Part shown: positions 42,136-51,913 of the stretch, one piece after another
Layout: the number at the start of each line of letters is the position of its first letter
Numbering within the stretch: position 1 is the first letter of the stretch
DNA from: CBDDBH01 sp965225625
GTDB taxonomy: Bacteria; Pseudomonadota; Gammaproteobacteria; JADZEE01
DNA length: 64,000 nucleotides
Reading direction: 5' to 3'
Assembly (NCBI GenBank): GCA_965225625.1
Contig: CBDDBH010000031.1
Location: 1-64,000 of the forward strand
Made by a program: the position numbers and the translations under genes
Notes under the pieces: generated by a model
The model's database searches: none
The model's input: the letters and a program-made list of their open reading frames with translations, nothing else
Told to the model about the DNA's origin: nothing

Positions 42136-42212
42136 CGGGGTGTAGCTCAGCTTGGTAGAGCACTGTCTTCGGGAGGCAGGGGTCGCTGGTTCGAATCCAG
42201 TCATCCCGACCA
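42136..42212 (+). tRNA. tRNA-Pro (anticodon CGG)
   Basis: The sequence begins CGGGGTGTAGCTCAGCTTGG, has an anticodon loop TTCGGGA (anticodon CGG), a T-arm GGTTCGAATCC, and ends ATCCCGACCA with encoded CCA; stems pair over 77 nt. Confidence 0.96.
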
Positions 42213-42303
42213 TCTGGCACATGACAAACCGCTTTGCTTATGCGTGAGAATTTTGCTCACCGGCATAGCGTTTGCACCGGATTTTGCTAACGGAGATCCA
42301 ACA

Positions 42304-43347
42304 ATGGCTCCTACGGCGCAGGACGAAACCTATCAAGCGGAGATCCTCACCGGCGTCTCTCGCACCTTCGCGCTTACCATACCGCAGCTACCAAACGGGC
42401 TGCGGCGAACCGTCAGTAACGCTTACCTGCTGTGCCGAATTGCCGACACCATCGAAGATGACAACAGCCTGACGCTGGAGCAGAAGAATTTGCACGCCGA
42501 GCGCTTCATCGGCGCGGTGGAAAAATCCTATTCGCCGGAATCCTTCGCCACTGAATTGGCCCCGTTGCTAAACGGCACGGTGCTCGAAGCAGAGCGTGAT
42601 TTAGTTGCTAATACCACCAGCGTTTTGCGGATCACCCACGATTGCTCCGAAAATCAGCAGCGCGCGATGGCCAAATGCGTTCGCATCATGGCGCGTGGAA
42701 TGGTCGATTATCAGGCCCAGGAATCTGCGAACGGCGTTGCAGACATGGCCGCGATGGATCGTTATTGCTATTTCGTGGCGGGCGTCGTAGGAGAGATGTT
42801 GACTGAGCTGTTTTGCGATTATTCCGCCGAGATAAACTCGCGGCGCGACGCGCTGTTACGCCTGGCCGTCTCATTCGGTCAGGGACTGCAGATGACCAAT
42901 ATCCTTAAAGATATCTGGGACGATCACAGCCGCGGCGCCTGTTGGTTGCCACGCGATGTGTTCGCGCGAAACGGCTTTGATCTGCAAACCCTGGCGCCGG
43001 GTAACAATGCCCCGGAATTTGCCGCCGCGCTGGGTGAATTACTTGGCGTTGCCCACGCACACCTGCGCAACGCGCTGACCTACACCCTACTGCTGCCGCC
43101 GCATGAACTGGGGATGCGGCGATTCTGTTTATGGGCACTGGGCATGGCAGTACTAACACTACGCAAAATTAACGCGCATCGCGGCTTTACGAGCAGCGAA
43201 CAGGTTAAGATTTCACGGCGTAGCGTAAAAGCAACAATGGCCGTCACCAGCCAATTTGCGGGGAACGACCGATTGCTCAAGCTGCTATTTAAGCTAGCGG
43301 CTTCCGGTTTGCCTGCTAATATTATTCATGAGACACTTGTCGCCTAA
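42304..43347 (+). CDS. squalene synthase (farnesyl-diphosphate farnesyltransferase type)
   Basis: The ATG at 42304 (MAPTAQDETYQAEILTGVSR) gives 347 residues; the earlier GTG is not needed. The two Asp-rich motifs of squalene and phytoene synthases are visible as CRIADTIEDD and TNILKDIWDDHSRGACWLP, with SRTFALTIPQLP at the N-terminus and the YCYFVAGVVGEML segment. It condenses two FPP into squalene. A single enzyme of this type here replaces the three-step HpnCDE route found in many other hopanoid producers. It lies directly upstream of shc. Confidence 0.9.
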   Translation: MAPTAQDETYQAEILTGVSRTFALTIPQLPNGLRRTVSNAYLLCRIADTIEDDNSLTLEQKNLHAERFIGAVEKSYSPESFATELAPLLNGTVLEAERDLVANTTSVLRITHDCSENQQRAMAKCVRIMARGMVDYQAQESANGVADMAAMDRYCYFVAGVVGEMLTELFCDYSAEINSRRDALLRLAVSFGQGLQMTNILKDIWDDHSRGACWLPRDVFARNGFDLQTLAPGNNAPEFAAALGELLGVAHAHLRNALTYTLLLPPHELGMRRFCLWALGMAVLTLRKINAHRGFTSSEQVKISRRSVKATMAVTSQFAGNDRLLKLLFKLAASGLPANIIHETLVA

Positions 43348-43543
43348 ATTACGACGCTATTTCACACACTTAGGTAACACGCACAATTATAATAAAAACG
43401 TCATTCCGTGCGTGGCGGATCCGGAACAATACCGGCTAAATGGCATAGCAAGCGCAACAACTGCCGAAATCCGCTGCACGGGTCGCACTCTTCCGCCCGG
43501 AATGGTCGAACGTGGTATCGCGCCACGTTAAGGGGTTCTTTGT

Positions 43544-45511
43544 ATGTTGATGCAAACCCGCCCGCTTAAGCGGACCGAAGCTGCGCAGCCGGCTGTTGTC
43601 AGAGTCGACGCTCCGCACACGCATGTCTCACTGGACCTCGATGAAGGTATTGAAAAAGCCTGTGACGCTATGGTGCGCGATCAGCACGAGGACGGCCACT
43701 GGGTTTTCGAATTAGAAGCAGACTGCAGCATCCCGGCCGAATACATCCTGATGATGCACTTCATGGATGAAATCGACCCGGAACTCGAGCAAGGACTCGC
43801 GAATTACCTGCGCGACAATCAGGCGGAACACGACGGCTGGCCACTGTATCACGGCGGCGATTTCAATCTCAGCTGCTCGGTCAAGGCTTACTACGCTTTG
43901 AAGATAGCGGGCGATGATCCCAGCGCGGCGCACATGGTGCGCGCACGCACTGCGATTCTCGCATACGGCGGCGCGGCGCACGCGAATGTCTTCACTCGTA
44001 TTGCCCTGGCGCTGTTCGAGCAAGTGCCATGGCGTGCCGTACCGTTTATTCCAGCCGAGGTGATACTGCTGCCGCGTTGGTTTCCGTTCCATATCAGCAA
44101 GGTGTCGTACTGGTCGCGGACAGTAATGGTCCCACTGTTCATTCTTTGCACGCTCAAACCAGCGGCGGAGAACCCGCGTGGTGTCGATATTCGCGAAATT
44201 TTTGTCGTTCCTCCGGAAGAAGAGCAGAACTATTTTCGTGCGACGTCGTTGTTGACCCGCAGCTTCCTGGTTCTCGATCACATTGGGCGGTGGCTGGATA
44301 AACTTGTGCCCGCATCTATCAGACGCTATGCAATCCGATGCTGTGAAAATTGGTTCGTCGAGCGTCTCAACGGAGATCAGGGTCTGGGCGGCATCTTCCC
44401 GGCCATGGTAAACGCCCACGAAGCATTATCACTACTCGGTTATGCGGTGGATCACCCCTACCGAGTTAAAACGAAAGAAGCCCTACAGCGACTCGTTGTG
44501 CTAAACACCGATTCGGCTTACTGCCAACCCTGCGTTTCCCCGGTCTGGGATACGTGTCTCGCGGCCCATGCAATGCATGAAGGTTCGCAACTCGTTAAAA
44601 ATGATGCGACCGTGGCGGCACTCGATTGGTTGGCGGACAGACAGTTAAACGACGAACCCGGCGATTGGCGCGACAATCATCCGCATTTGCCAGGCGGCGG
44701 CTGGCCTTTTCAATACGACAATTCGCATTACCCCGATCTCGATGACACCTCGGTAGTCGCTTGGGGTATGTATCGCGTCGACAAAGTCCGCTACCACGAC
44801 ACCATCGAGCGCGCCGCCGAGTGGGTGTTCGGTATGCAATCGAAAGACGGTGGTTGGGGTTCGTTTGACTCAGACAACACTCACTATTACCTCAACGCCA
44901 TTCCATTCGCCGATCACGGCGCGCTGCTCGATCCGCCTACCAGTGATCTTACGGCGCGCTGCATCGCTCTGCTTAGTGTGGTCAATAAACCGCAATACCG
45001 CGCGAGCATTGAACGGGGCATCGCCTATTTAAAAATGGAACAGGAGGACGATGGGTCCTGGTTCGGACGCTGGGGAACCAATTATGTCTATGGCGTCTGG
45101 TCCGTCCTATCGGCGCTGGAGGTTGCTGGCGAAGACCTAAATCAGGATTACGTACGACGTGCCGTTAGCTGGTTGTACTCTACACAGAACGACGATGGCG
45201 GTTGGGGCGAAAGTAACGATAGCTACTACCCGCCCAAGCACCCCAGACCACACCCCAGCACCCCGTTTCAGACGGCGTGGGCCGTGCTCGGCTTAATGGC
45301 TGTAGATGGCGTGCATTCCATTGCGGTAAAACGAGGCGTCGATTGGTTGCTTCGCAACCAGCAGAGCAATGGATTTTGGAGTGATCCACATTTCACCGCA
45401 CCAGGTTTTCCGCGGGTTTTTTACTTAAAATACCACGGTTACTCCAAGTACTTCCCGCTTTGGGCAATCGGCCAGTACCGCAACCGCGTGCGCGGACGGG
45501 ATTTAAACTAG
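43544..45511 (+). CDS. shc: squalene-hopene cyclase
   Basis: The 655-residue enzyme has the catalytic acid motif DLDDT at residues 398-402 and many QW repeats (for example QHEDGHWVFELEADCSIPAE, GWPLYHGGDFNLS, GGWPFQYDNSHYPDLDD, QSKDGGWGSFDSDNTHYYLN, QNDDGGWGESNDSYYPP). It cyclises squalene to hopene and hopanol at the inner membrane face and is the defining enzyme of hopanoid synthesis. Length is normal. It is the first step of the hpn cluster that follows. Confidence 0.98.
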   Translation: MLMQTRPLKRTEAAQPAVVRVDAPHTHVSLDLDEGIEKACDAMVRDQHEDGHWVFELEADCSIPAEYILMMHFMDEIDPELEQGLANYLRDNQAEHDGWPLYHGGDFNLSCSVKAYYALKIAGDDPSAAHMVRARTAILAYGGAAHANVFTRIALALFEQVPWRAVPFIPAEVILLPRWFPFHISKVSYWSRTVMVPLFILCTLKPAAENPRGVDIREIFVVPPEEEQNYFRATSLLTRSFLVLDHIGRWLDKLVPASIRRYAIRCCENWFVERLNGDQGLGGIFPAMVNAHEALSLLGYAVDHPYRVKTKEALQRLVVLNTDSAYCQPCVSPVWDTCLAAHAMHEGSQLVKNDATVAALDWLADRQLNDEPGDWRDNHPHLPGGGWPFQYDNSHYPDLDDTSVVAWGMYRVDKVRYHDTIERAAEWVFGMQSKDGGWGSFDSDNTHYYLNAIPFADHGALLDPPTSDLTARCIALLSVVNKPQYRASIERGIAYLKMEQEDDGSWFGRWGTNYVYGVWSVLSALEVAGEDLNQDYVRRAVSWLYSTQNDDGGWGESNDSYYPPKHPRPHPSTPFQTAWAVLGLMAVDGVHSIAVKRGVDWLLRNQQSNGFWSDPHFTAPGFPRVFYLKYHGYSKYFPLWAIGQYRNRVRGRDLN

Positions 45512-45660
45512 TAGCCGTCTTGCGCGGGAAATTGTCGTAAGGCAGGCGGTTCCGCGGACTTGAACTGCGGTGCCATAACTGTCGTAGACTGCCCCCGATC
45601 CAAATGTTCTGTCGATGTCCGTACCCGCTTTCCGACCCCTTGGTGCAAGCTACAACTTAG

Positions 45661-46371
45661 GTGAATATTGGCATTATCGTAGCGTTACCCGAGGAAGCGC
45701 GGTCACTGTTGCGCAATCGCTCCATTGCGCTCAACCGACCCATCCGCCTCGATGATGGCTACGCCTTGATTTCAGGGATGGGCGATTCTGCCGCGGCAGC
45801 GGCAGCCGCAGTTCTTCTTGATGGCGGGGCTAGTGCTTTGGTGAGTTGGGGCAGCGCCGGAGCGCTGCTGCCATCGTTGACGCCCGGCACCTTGCTGCTA
45901 GCCCATCAGGTCTGTGACGAGGACCAACATGCATTTGAAGTGGATAAGGGCTGGCGCGATGCGCTGGCAGGCAAACTCGCCGCCGATTTGACGCTCGCCG
46001 ACGGTAAACTGGTACAGGTCCGGAATGTGTTACGCAACGCACGTGACAAGCGAGCCGTGCATGAAGCCACCGGCGCTAGCGCAGCAGATATGGAAAGTGT
46101 GGCGATCGCGGGCGTTGCCAGACAGGCAGGCCTCCCGTTTCTGGCAATACGCACGATTGCCGATACTATGGAGATGAGTATTCCTGATTCGCTGATCGAC
46201 AGTCTCGATCGCTACGGACGCCCGCGTTACCGACAACTGTTGCTCGACCTGGCGCGCCATCCGCGCAAACTGTCCGACCTGCTCAAACTCCAGCGCGGAT
46301 TCAAACAAGCACAAACCACGCTATCGCGTGTCCGGCAGTTGGCTGGCCAAGGTCTGGCATACCCCACGTGA
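45661..46371 (+). CDS. hpnG: hopanoid-associated phosphorylase HpnG
   Basis: The 236-residue protein starts with GTG (MNIGIIVALPEEARSLLRNR) and has the nucleoside phosphorylase fold: ISGMGDSAAAAAAAVLL, LVSWGSAGALLPSL, ATGASAADMESVAIAGVARQ and FLAIRTIADTMEM. HpnG removes adenine from adenosylhopane (made by HpnH) to give the ribosyl-hopane precursor of bacteriohopanetetrol. It lies 150 nt after shc and 39 nt before hpnN, which supports this over a general MTA/SAH nucleosidase. Confidence 0.88.
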   Translation: MNIGIIVALPEEARSLLRNRSIALNRPIRLDDGYALISGMGDSAAAAAAAVLLDGGASALVSWGSAGALLPSLTPGTLLLAHQVCDEDQHAFEVDKGWRDALAGKLAADLTLADGKLVQVRNVLRNARDKRAVHEATGASAADMESVAIAGVARQAGLPFLAIRTIADTMEMSIPDSLIDSLDRYGRPRYRQLLLDLARHPRKLSDLLKLQRGFKQAQTTLSRVRQLAGQGLAYPT

Positions 46372-46410
46372 GAGCGGCCACTTTTTCGTCGCGATCAGAT
46401 TCGTAGGCTA

Positions 46411-49053
46411 GTGCAGCACACGATCACACCATGGCTGGAAACGGCGCTGATGCGCTGGCACGGCTGGGTCAGTCGGTATGCCATTGTGGTAGTGGCGCTG
46501 GCCGCTATTGTGGCGGTCGGGAGTGTGCGCTACATCACTGACAACCTGGGAATCAACACAGACACAGCCAGTTTGATCTCTGAGCGATTGCCCTGGCGCG
46601 CAACCTATCTGTCCTACAAGAAGGCGTTCCCGCAATACAGCGATAACATCGCGGTCATCATCGACGCGGACTCCCCTGACCGGCTGAACGATTCCGTGCC
46701 TATGCTCGTGGAGCGACTGCGCAGCAGACCTGAGCTGTTTCAATCGGTCTATCCAGGCGTATTCTCCGATTTTTTTCGTAAAAACGGTTTCATGTATCTG
46801 GGTGTGGTGGAGTTGGAGGATTTGTCCGATCGATTAGCCGAAGTGCAACCGTTCCTCGCGCGCCTCGCGGTGGACCCAACTATCGACGGTCTTTCACAAG
46901 TCCTGCTCGATGCCACCACGGCCTTGCGCGACGGCGAAGAACTAAAAATTGACGCCACCTTCAACGCCGTCGCTGATGTGCTCACGTCAAGTTCGGGCGG
47001 ACCAGGCAAACAGCTGTCCTGGCAGATGTTGATGAATCCGTCAACGTCGGCAAGTGAATCGCGCGGCGTAATCGTGGTCAAGCCCGTGCTGGATTTCAGT
47101 TTGCTGCTGCCAGGCGAACGTGCGGTGCTGGAATTGCGCAACATTGCGCAAGAGCTCGGCCTTACTCCGGATCGAGGTGTAACGGTACGGCTGACGGGCG
47201 GAGCGGCGCTCGCCTACGAGGAACTGCAAAGCGTGATGCGTGGCGCGCAGAAAGCAGGTGTGCTGGCGTTATTAATGGTAGGCGTCGTACTGACCCTTGG
47301 CTTGCGCTCGCTACGACTAGTCATTGCCAGCCTGGTGACACTGGCGACCGGCCTAATTTATACGGCTGCATTTGCGACACTCGCGATCGGCCAACTCAAC
47401 CTCATCTCGGTCGCATTCGCCGTCCTGTATATAGGACTCGGTGTGGATTTCGCGATTCATTACTGCTTGCGCTATCAAGAACTGCAGCGAACCGGTGAAC
47501 ACTCGATGGCGTTGGAAACAACTACGCGCACGGTTGGTACATCGTTTGCGATATGCACAATCACCACGGCGACGGGATTCTACGCCTTTATTCCGACCGC
47601 CTACTCCGGAGTCGCGGAGCTTGGCCTGATATCGGGAACCGGAATGTTTATTAGTTTGTTCGTCAGTCTCACGCTGCTTCCGGCATTACTCAAGCTGGCG
47701 CCCACGCGCGCGCCGAGCCGGCGCCGACCCAGCCATAAACCAATGCTCAGTTTTGCCACGCGTTATCCTAAAATCGTGTGCGCATGTTCGGCGGTGCTCG
47801 CGGCCACCTGCTTGGTGTTACTCCCCAAAGCGACGTTCGATCACAATCCCATTCACTTGCAGGATCCGACCACTGAGTCGGTACGTACCTATCGAGATTT
47901 ATTAGCCGAAAGCGAGCGATCGCCGCTCAGCATCGCCGCGGTATTGCCCGACCGTGAGCAGGCCGAATCATTGGTTGGCCTTTTGAACGAATTACCCGAG
48001 GTCGATGAGGCCATCATGGTCAGTAACTTCGTCGCCGAGCAGCAAGAGGAGAAGCTTGCCATTATCGAAGACTTGATATTCATATTGGGCGAGGATTTGA
48101 ATATCTCCGAGTCTGACCACGCAGACAAACCCGAAGATGATGTGTCCGCGTTACGCGTACTGCAAAGCACGTTGACCGATTACGCAACGCGATCGCCGGC
48201 CGGCACGGCGCTGGTAAGCGCGCAAAATCTGGCGCACGCACTCGAAGAATTCTTGGCCCGCGTCGACGCCGTGACCTCACCGCAGCGAAATGAAATGCTG
48301 CAACAACTCGAACGGAATCTGTTCAGTAACCTGCCCGGACGGCTCGCAACGTTAACCCAGGCGCTGAGCGCCGAAGCTTTCGACGAACATTCGCTACCCG
48401 AGCAGATCCGCCGTCGTTGGATCTCCGCGGACGGCGCTTACCGCGTAGAGGTGTTGCCCAGCGAGAATCTCGATGACAACCGGGCACTGGAGCGCTTCGT
48501 CGCCGCCGTGCGCACTGTCGCGCCAGACATTGCCACTGGCGATCCAGTTATTAACGTGGAGGCCGGGGGTGCGGTGCTCCAGGCTTTCAGACAGGCGTTT
48601 ATTTTTGCAGTGATCGCAATTGCATTTTTATTGCTGCTGCTGCTCGATCGCCGCGTCGATGTCGCATTCATTCTTGCACCGCTGTTGTTCGCCGGCTTGT
48701 TGACCACAGCAACGATGGTGCTGTTCGATATCGCATTTAATTTTGCCAATATTATTGCGTTGCCTTTGTTACTTGGGATCGGGGTAGACAGCGCCATTCA
48801 CATTCTGCATCGTTATCGCAATGCACCACCGGCCGACGGTCTCGTCCTTGGTACGAGCACGGCGCGAGCGGTCGTTTTCAGCGCGCTGACGACAACCTGT
48901 GGCTTCGGCAATCTGGCGGTTTCGACCCATCTTGGTACCGCGAGCATGGGTACCATGCTTGCGTTTGGACTGGGATTTACACTTATCTGTACGTTGGTGT
49001 TGCTGCCCAGCATGCTCGCGCTGTCCACCGATCGACCAACAAATTCCAAATGA
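46411..49053 (+). CDS. hpnN: hopanoid transporter HpnN (RND family)
   Basis: The 880-residue protein has the RND layout: one N-terminal helix, a large periplasmic loop, a block of five helices (AGVLALLMVGVVLTLGLRSL to LLPALLKLAP), a second periplasmic loop and a second helical block (FRQAFIFAVIAIAFLLLLLL to LVLLPSMLAL). The conserved FAVLYIGLGVDFAIHYCLRY and LPLLLGIGVDSAIHILHRYR match the MMPL/HpnN group. HpnN moves hopanoids to the outer membrane. It starts with GTG and overlaps the next gene by 4 nt (ATGA). Confidence 0.93.
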   Translation: MQHTITPWLETALMRWHGWVSRYAIVVVALAAIVAVGSVRYITDNLGINTDTASLISERLPWRATYLSYKKAFPQYSDNIAVIIDADSPDRLNDSVPMLVERLRSRPELFQSVYPGVFSDFFRKNGFMYLGVVELEDLSDRLAEVQPFLARLAVDPTIDGLSQVLLDATTALRDGEELKIDATFNAVADVLTSSSGGPGKQLSWQMLMNPSTSASESRGVIVVKPVLDFSLLLPGERAVLELRNIAQELGLTPDRGVTVRLTGGAALAYEELQSVMRGAQKAGVLALLMVGVVLTLGLRSLRLVIASLVTLATGLIYTAAFATLAIGQLNLISVAFAVLYIGLGVDFAIHYCLRYQELQRTGEHSMALETTTRTVGTSFAICTITTATGFYAFIPTAYSGVAELGLISGTGMFISLFVSLTLLPALLKLAPTRAPSRRRPSHKPMLSFATRYPKIVCACSAVLAATCLVLLPKATFDHNPIHLQDPTTESVRTYRDLLAESERSPLSIAAVLPDREQAESLVGLLNELPEVDEAIMVSNFVAEQQEEKLAIIEDLIFILGEDLNISESDHADKPEDDVSALRVLQSTLTDYATRSPAGTALVSAQNLAHALEEFLARVDAVTSPQRNEMLQQLERNLFSNLPGRLATLTQALSAEAFDEHSLPEQIRRRWISADGAYRVEVLPSENLDDNRALERFVAAVRTVAPDIATGDPVINVEAGGAVLQAFRQAFIFAVIAIAFLLLLLLDRRVDVAFILAPLLFAGLLTTATMVLFDIAFNFANIIALPLLLGIGVDSAIHILHRYRNAPPADGLVLGTSTARAVVFSALTTTCGFGNLAVSTHLGTASMGTMLAFGLGFTLICTLVLLPSMLALSTDRPTNSK

Positions 49054-49661
49054 CGGCCACGCAACGGGCAAAGCCCTGGGATGCACGACTGGCTGCACGC
49101 TTAGTTACGCCGCTGTGTGACAGCAGAATTACTCCGAATCATTTCACCACGTTACGGTTACTTAGTGGATTAAGCGGATGTCTGTTGTTCGCCCTAAGCG
49201 AACAGATCAATCTGGCGGCTAGCCTGATAGTGTTCTCCAATTTTATCGATCACGCTGATGGGGAATTGGCCCGTATCGGCGGGAAATCCTCGCGCTTTGG
49301 TCACTTTTACGATCTTGCCGCCGACGCCGCCGTTACCATTGCATTGTTCGTCGGAATCGGCTGGGGATTGTACGATGCCGCATCCAGCCCCGAGGCCATC
49401 ACTTTGGGCGCCGCTGCGGGTTTATCGATCGCACTGATTTTTCACCTGCGCAACGTCATGGAGCAAACGTCCGGAAAAACTGCAATTGAGCAACCCGCTT
49501 TCGCCGGTTTCGAAGCGGAAGACATCCTCTATCTGCTGCCGTTAGTGACTATCTTCGACGTATTGCCCGAATTCTTACTCGCAGCCGGGTTCGGCGCGCC
49601 GGCTGCTGCATTATTAGTCGGCGTTCAATTCCTGCTTTGGCGCCGCGCACAAACCCAGTGA
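49050..49661 (+). CDS. CDP-alcohol phosphatidyltransferase family protein
   Basis: The 203-residue membrane protein carries the full CDP-alcohol phosphotransferase signature DHADGELARIGGKSSRFGHF followed by YDLAAD (pattern DxxDGxxAR-x8-GxxxDxxxD) and several hydrophobic helices. Such enzymes swap CMP from a CDP-alcohol for a lipid alcohol. It overlaps hpnN upstream and hpnA downstream by 4 nt each, so it belongs to the hopanoid operon. Its acceptor and donor are unknown; with the phosphonate genes 3-8 kb downstream, a CMP-phosphonate donor is one possibility. Confidence 0.88.
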   Translation: MTATQRAKPWDARLAARLVTPLCDSRITPNHFTTLRLLSGLSGCLLFALSEQINLAASLIVFSNFIDHADGELARIGGKSSRFGHFYDLAADAAVTIALFVGIGWGLYDAASSPEAITLGAAAGLSIALIFHLRNVMEQTSGKTAIEQPAFAGFEAEDILYLLPLVTIFDVLPEFLLAAGFGAPAAALLVGVQFLLWRRAQTQ

Positions 49662-50638
49662 AAACATTGGTAACAGGCGGCACCGGTTTCCTAGGCTCAG
49701 CGGTGGTCAGGCAGCTACTATCCGCCGGGCACGATGTTCGTACATTGGTGCGCCCAGGCAGTGATCGAAGCAATTTAAAGGAACTCCCGGTCGAATGTTG
49801 TGAAGGAGATTTACGTGACCGCGGATCGCTCGAGCGCGCACTGCCTGACTGCGCAGCCGTGTTTCATGTCGCAGCCGACTACCGCCTCTGGATCCCGGAT
49901 CCGGACGCGCTGTATGCGAGCAACGTAGAGGGAACACGTAATTTGCTAATGGCCGCGGCGAGCGCCGGCGTGCAGCGTATCGTCTATACCAGCAGCGTCG
50001 CGACGCTTGGTCTGCACCCGGATGGGAGCCAGTCTGATGAAACAGCGCCCGTGAGCTTGGACGACATGATTGGCCACTACAAGCGTTCCAAGTACCTCGC
50101 GGAAGAGGCGGTTCGAGAGCTCATTGCGACTGAGGATCTTACAGTGATCATCGTCAATCCATCGACACCGATCGGACCGCGCGATATCAAACCAACGCCT
50201 ACCGGGCGAATGATCCAGGACGCTGCACTTGGAAAAATGCCTGCCTACGTGGACACAGGTTTAAACATCGTTCACGTCGACGACGTAGCTCAGGGACACC
50301 TGCTGGCCTACCAAAATGGCCGTCCGGGTGAGCGGTATATCCTGGGCGGTGAGAATCTCACTCTGCGTTACATCCTCGAACAAATCGCTGAACTTACTGG
50401 CCAACCCGGGCCGCGGGTGCGTTTGCCGCATGCCGCGGTCATGCCCATCGCCTACCTCAGCGAGCTGTGGGCACGGCTAAGTGGAGGACCGGAACCGCGC
50501 GCGACTGTCGACGGCGTGCGCATGTCCCGCAAAATGATGTTCTTCTCCAGCGTCAAGGCGGAAACGGAACTCGGTTACAAACACCGACCGGCTCAACAGG
50601 CACTCGCGGATGCCGTGGAGTGGTTTCTCAGCCGGTGA
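49658..50638 (+). CDS. hpnA: hopanoid-associated sugar epimerase HpnA
   Basis: The GTG at 49658, overlapping the previous stop as GTGA, gives (M)KTLVTGGTGFLGSAVVRQL, 326 residues. It is an extended short-chain dehydrogenase with the NAD(P) motif TGGTGFLG, the FHVAADYRLWIPDPDALYAS signature of HpnA, and the catalytic YxxxK as HYKRSKYLAEEAV. Its exact substrate in hopanoid side-chain synthesis is not settled. It is the last plus-strand gene before the convergent membrane-protein gene. Confidence 0.93.
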   Translation: MKTLVTGGTGFLGSAVVRQLLSAGHDVRTLVRPGSDRSNLKELPVECCEGDLRDRGSLERALPDCAAVFHVAADYRLWIPDPDALYASNVEGTRNLLMAAASAGVQRIVYTSSVATLGLHPDGSQSDETAPVSLDDMIGHYKRSKYLAEEAVRELIATEDLTVIIVNPSTPIGPRDIKPTPTGRMIQDAALGKMPAYVDTGLNIVHVDDVAQGHLLAYQNGRPGERYILGGENLTLRYILEQIAELTGQPGPRVRLPHAAVMPIAYLSELWARLSGGPEPRATVDGVRMSRKMMFFSSVKAETELGYKHRPAQQALADAVEWFLSR

Positions 50639-50730
50639 GCTGTGTTGAGTTTTATTACCTCAGAGTTGTTGAAATCAGCAAAGATCAACAACTCTGACCC
50701 CTTGAAAACGGGGATCCCACGGCGCCACTG

Positions 50731-51744
50731 CTACGCCACGCCGGAATCCGGTTCCGACGCCAAGGTCGCAGGCGCGCGTAGGGAATACAACCACCACAGA
50801 AACAGACCGACAAAAATCCACAACACTTCACGCGCCCGCCGCACTAAAGCCAGCGCGATACCCAGCGTCGGGCTGCCGGTGATGGCACCGCAAACAAGCA
50901 TGAACGTTCCTTCCTGCGCACCAATCCCCGCGGGGATGAAGAACGCACCGGCACGCACCAACTGAGCCATGGATTCGATTATCCAGGCTTCGGCAAAGCT
51001 GACCGGCATCCCCAGAAACCGCATGACCAGGTACACCTCGACGACACCGAGCACCCAATTAAGGATGGCGAGCAGCAAAGCGCCGGCGAAGCGGGTCCGA
51101 TGATGTGTATAAAATCGGAGTAATTGATCGTCGATGTCTTTTACGATTTCCAACCAACGGTCAATACGTTCACCAAATCGTTTCGATGCAAAGCGCGATC
51201 CAGCCGCAGAGGTCAATCTCAACCGCTGCCACAGAAACAGATTTGTAATTATGAAGCTGACGCCGAGCAGCCCCGCGCCGGCTACAGTGCGATATGAACC
51301 GGGCACTTTGTCGGAGGCCAGCAGCAACAGGAATCCGACAAACAGGAACAACATCAGACCTATAAGTATGGTCGTTTTCGCAATCACTATGGTTGCGCTG
51401 GATTCGCGATAACCCACCTGGTAATGCGTTTTGAGCAACAATGCTTTTACCGGCTCGCCGCCCACCGATGCTGCCGGCGTCACGTTATTGAATGCTTCTC
51501 CGACTGTACGCACCAGATACAATCGCCCAGCCCAGCGCAAATCCAAGGGAATGCTACGGAATGCCAGCTGCCAGCCGACGACGTCAGTGAGGAAATTCAC
51601 TGCGTAGAGCACGATAACAATACTGATCCCGGACCAACCGATTTGTTCGACCCGCCGCCACAATTCAACCAGATCCGTCTGCCGCAGAACCAAGCCGAGC
51701 AATGCCAGCCCCAGTAACAGGAACAATAGCTTCAGGTATTTCAA
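50731..51744 (-). CDS. LPG synthase TM-like membrane protein, HpnL-like
   Basis: The 337-residue protein has about eight hydrophobic helices, a family-typical opening (MKYLKLLFLLLGLALLGLVL), the motif RTVGEAFNNVTPAASVGGEP and the conserved PAGIGAQEGTFMLVCGAITG. It belongs to the lysylphosphatidylglycerol synthase TM region (UPF0104) group, whose hopanoid-linked branch is called HpnL. The role is unknown; related proteins have been linked to lipid flipping. It is encoded opposite to its neighbours, between hpnA and the phosphonate genes. Confidence 0.8.
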   Translation of the reverse strand: MKYLKLLFLLLGLALLGLVLRQTDLVELWRRVEQIGWSGISIVIVLYAVNFLTDVVGWQLAFRSIPLDLRWAGRLYLVRTVGEAFNNVTPAASVGGEPVKALLLKTHYQVGYRESSATIVIAKTTILIGLMLFLFVGFLLLLASDKVPGSYRTVAGAGLLGVSFIITNLFLWQRLRLTSAAGSRFASKRFGERIDRWLEIVKDIDDQLLRFYTHHRTRFAGALLLAILNWVLGVVEVYLVMRFLGMPVSFAEAWIIESMAQLVRAGAFFIPAGIGAQEGTFMLVCGAITGSPTLGIALALVRRAREVLWIFVGLFLWWLYSLRAPATLASEPDSGVA

Positions 51745-51913
51745 GAGCGCCCTCTCAGCGAACCAGTTGGACTTCGGGGAACTTCGAAAACTGTAGCGGT
51801 AACGACCCTAAAACGCGAGCAACATTCCATAAATCCGCGCAGACCGTCCCCACTCAAGCACGCATCGTTTTGGTACCGGACGATCAGATCGCAGCGTACA
51901 ATTGCGGGCGAAT

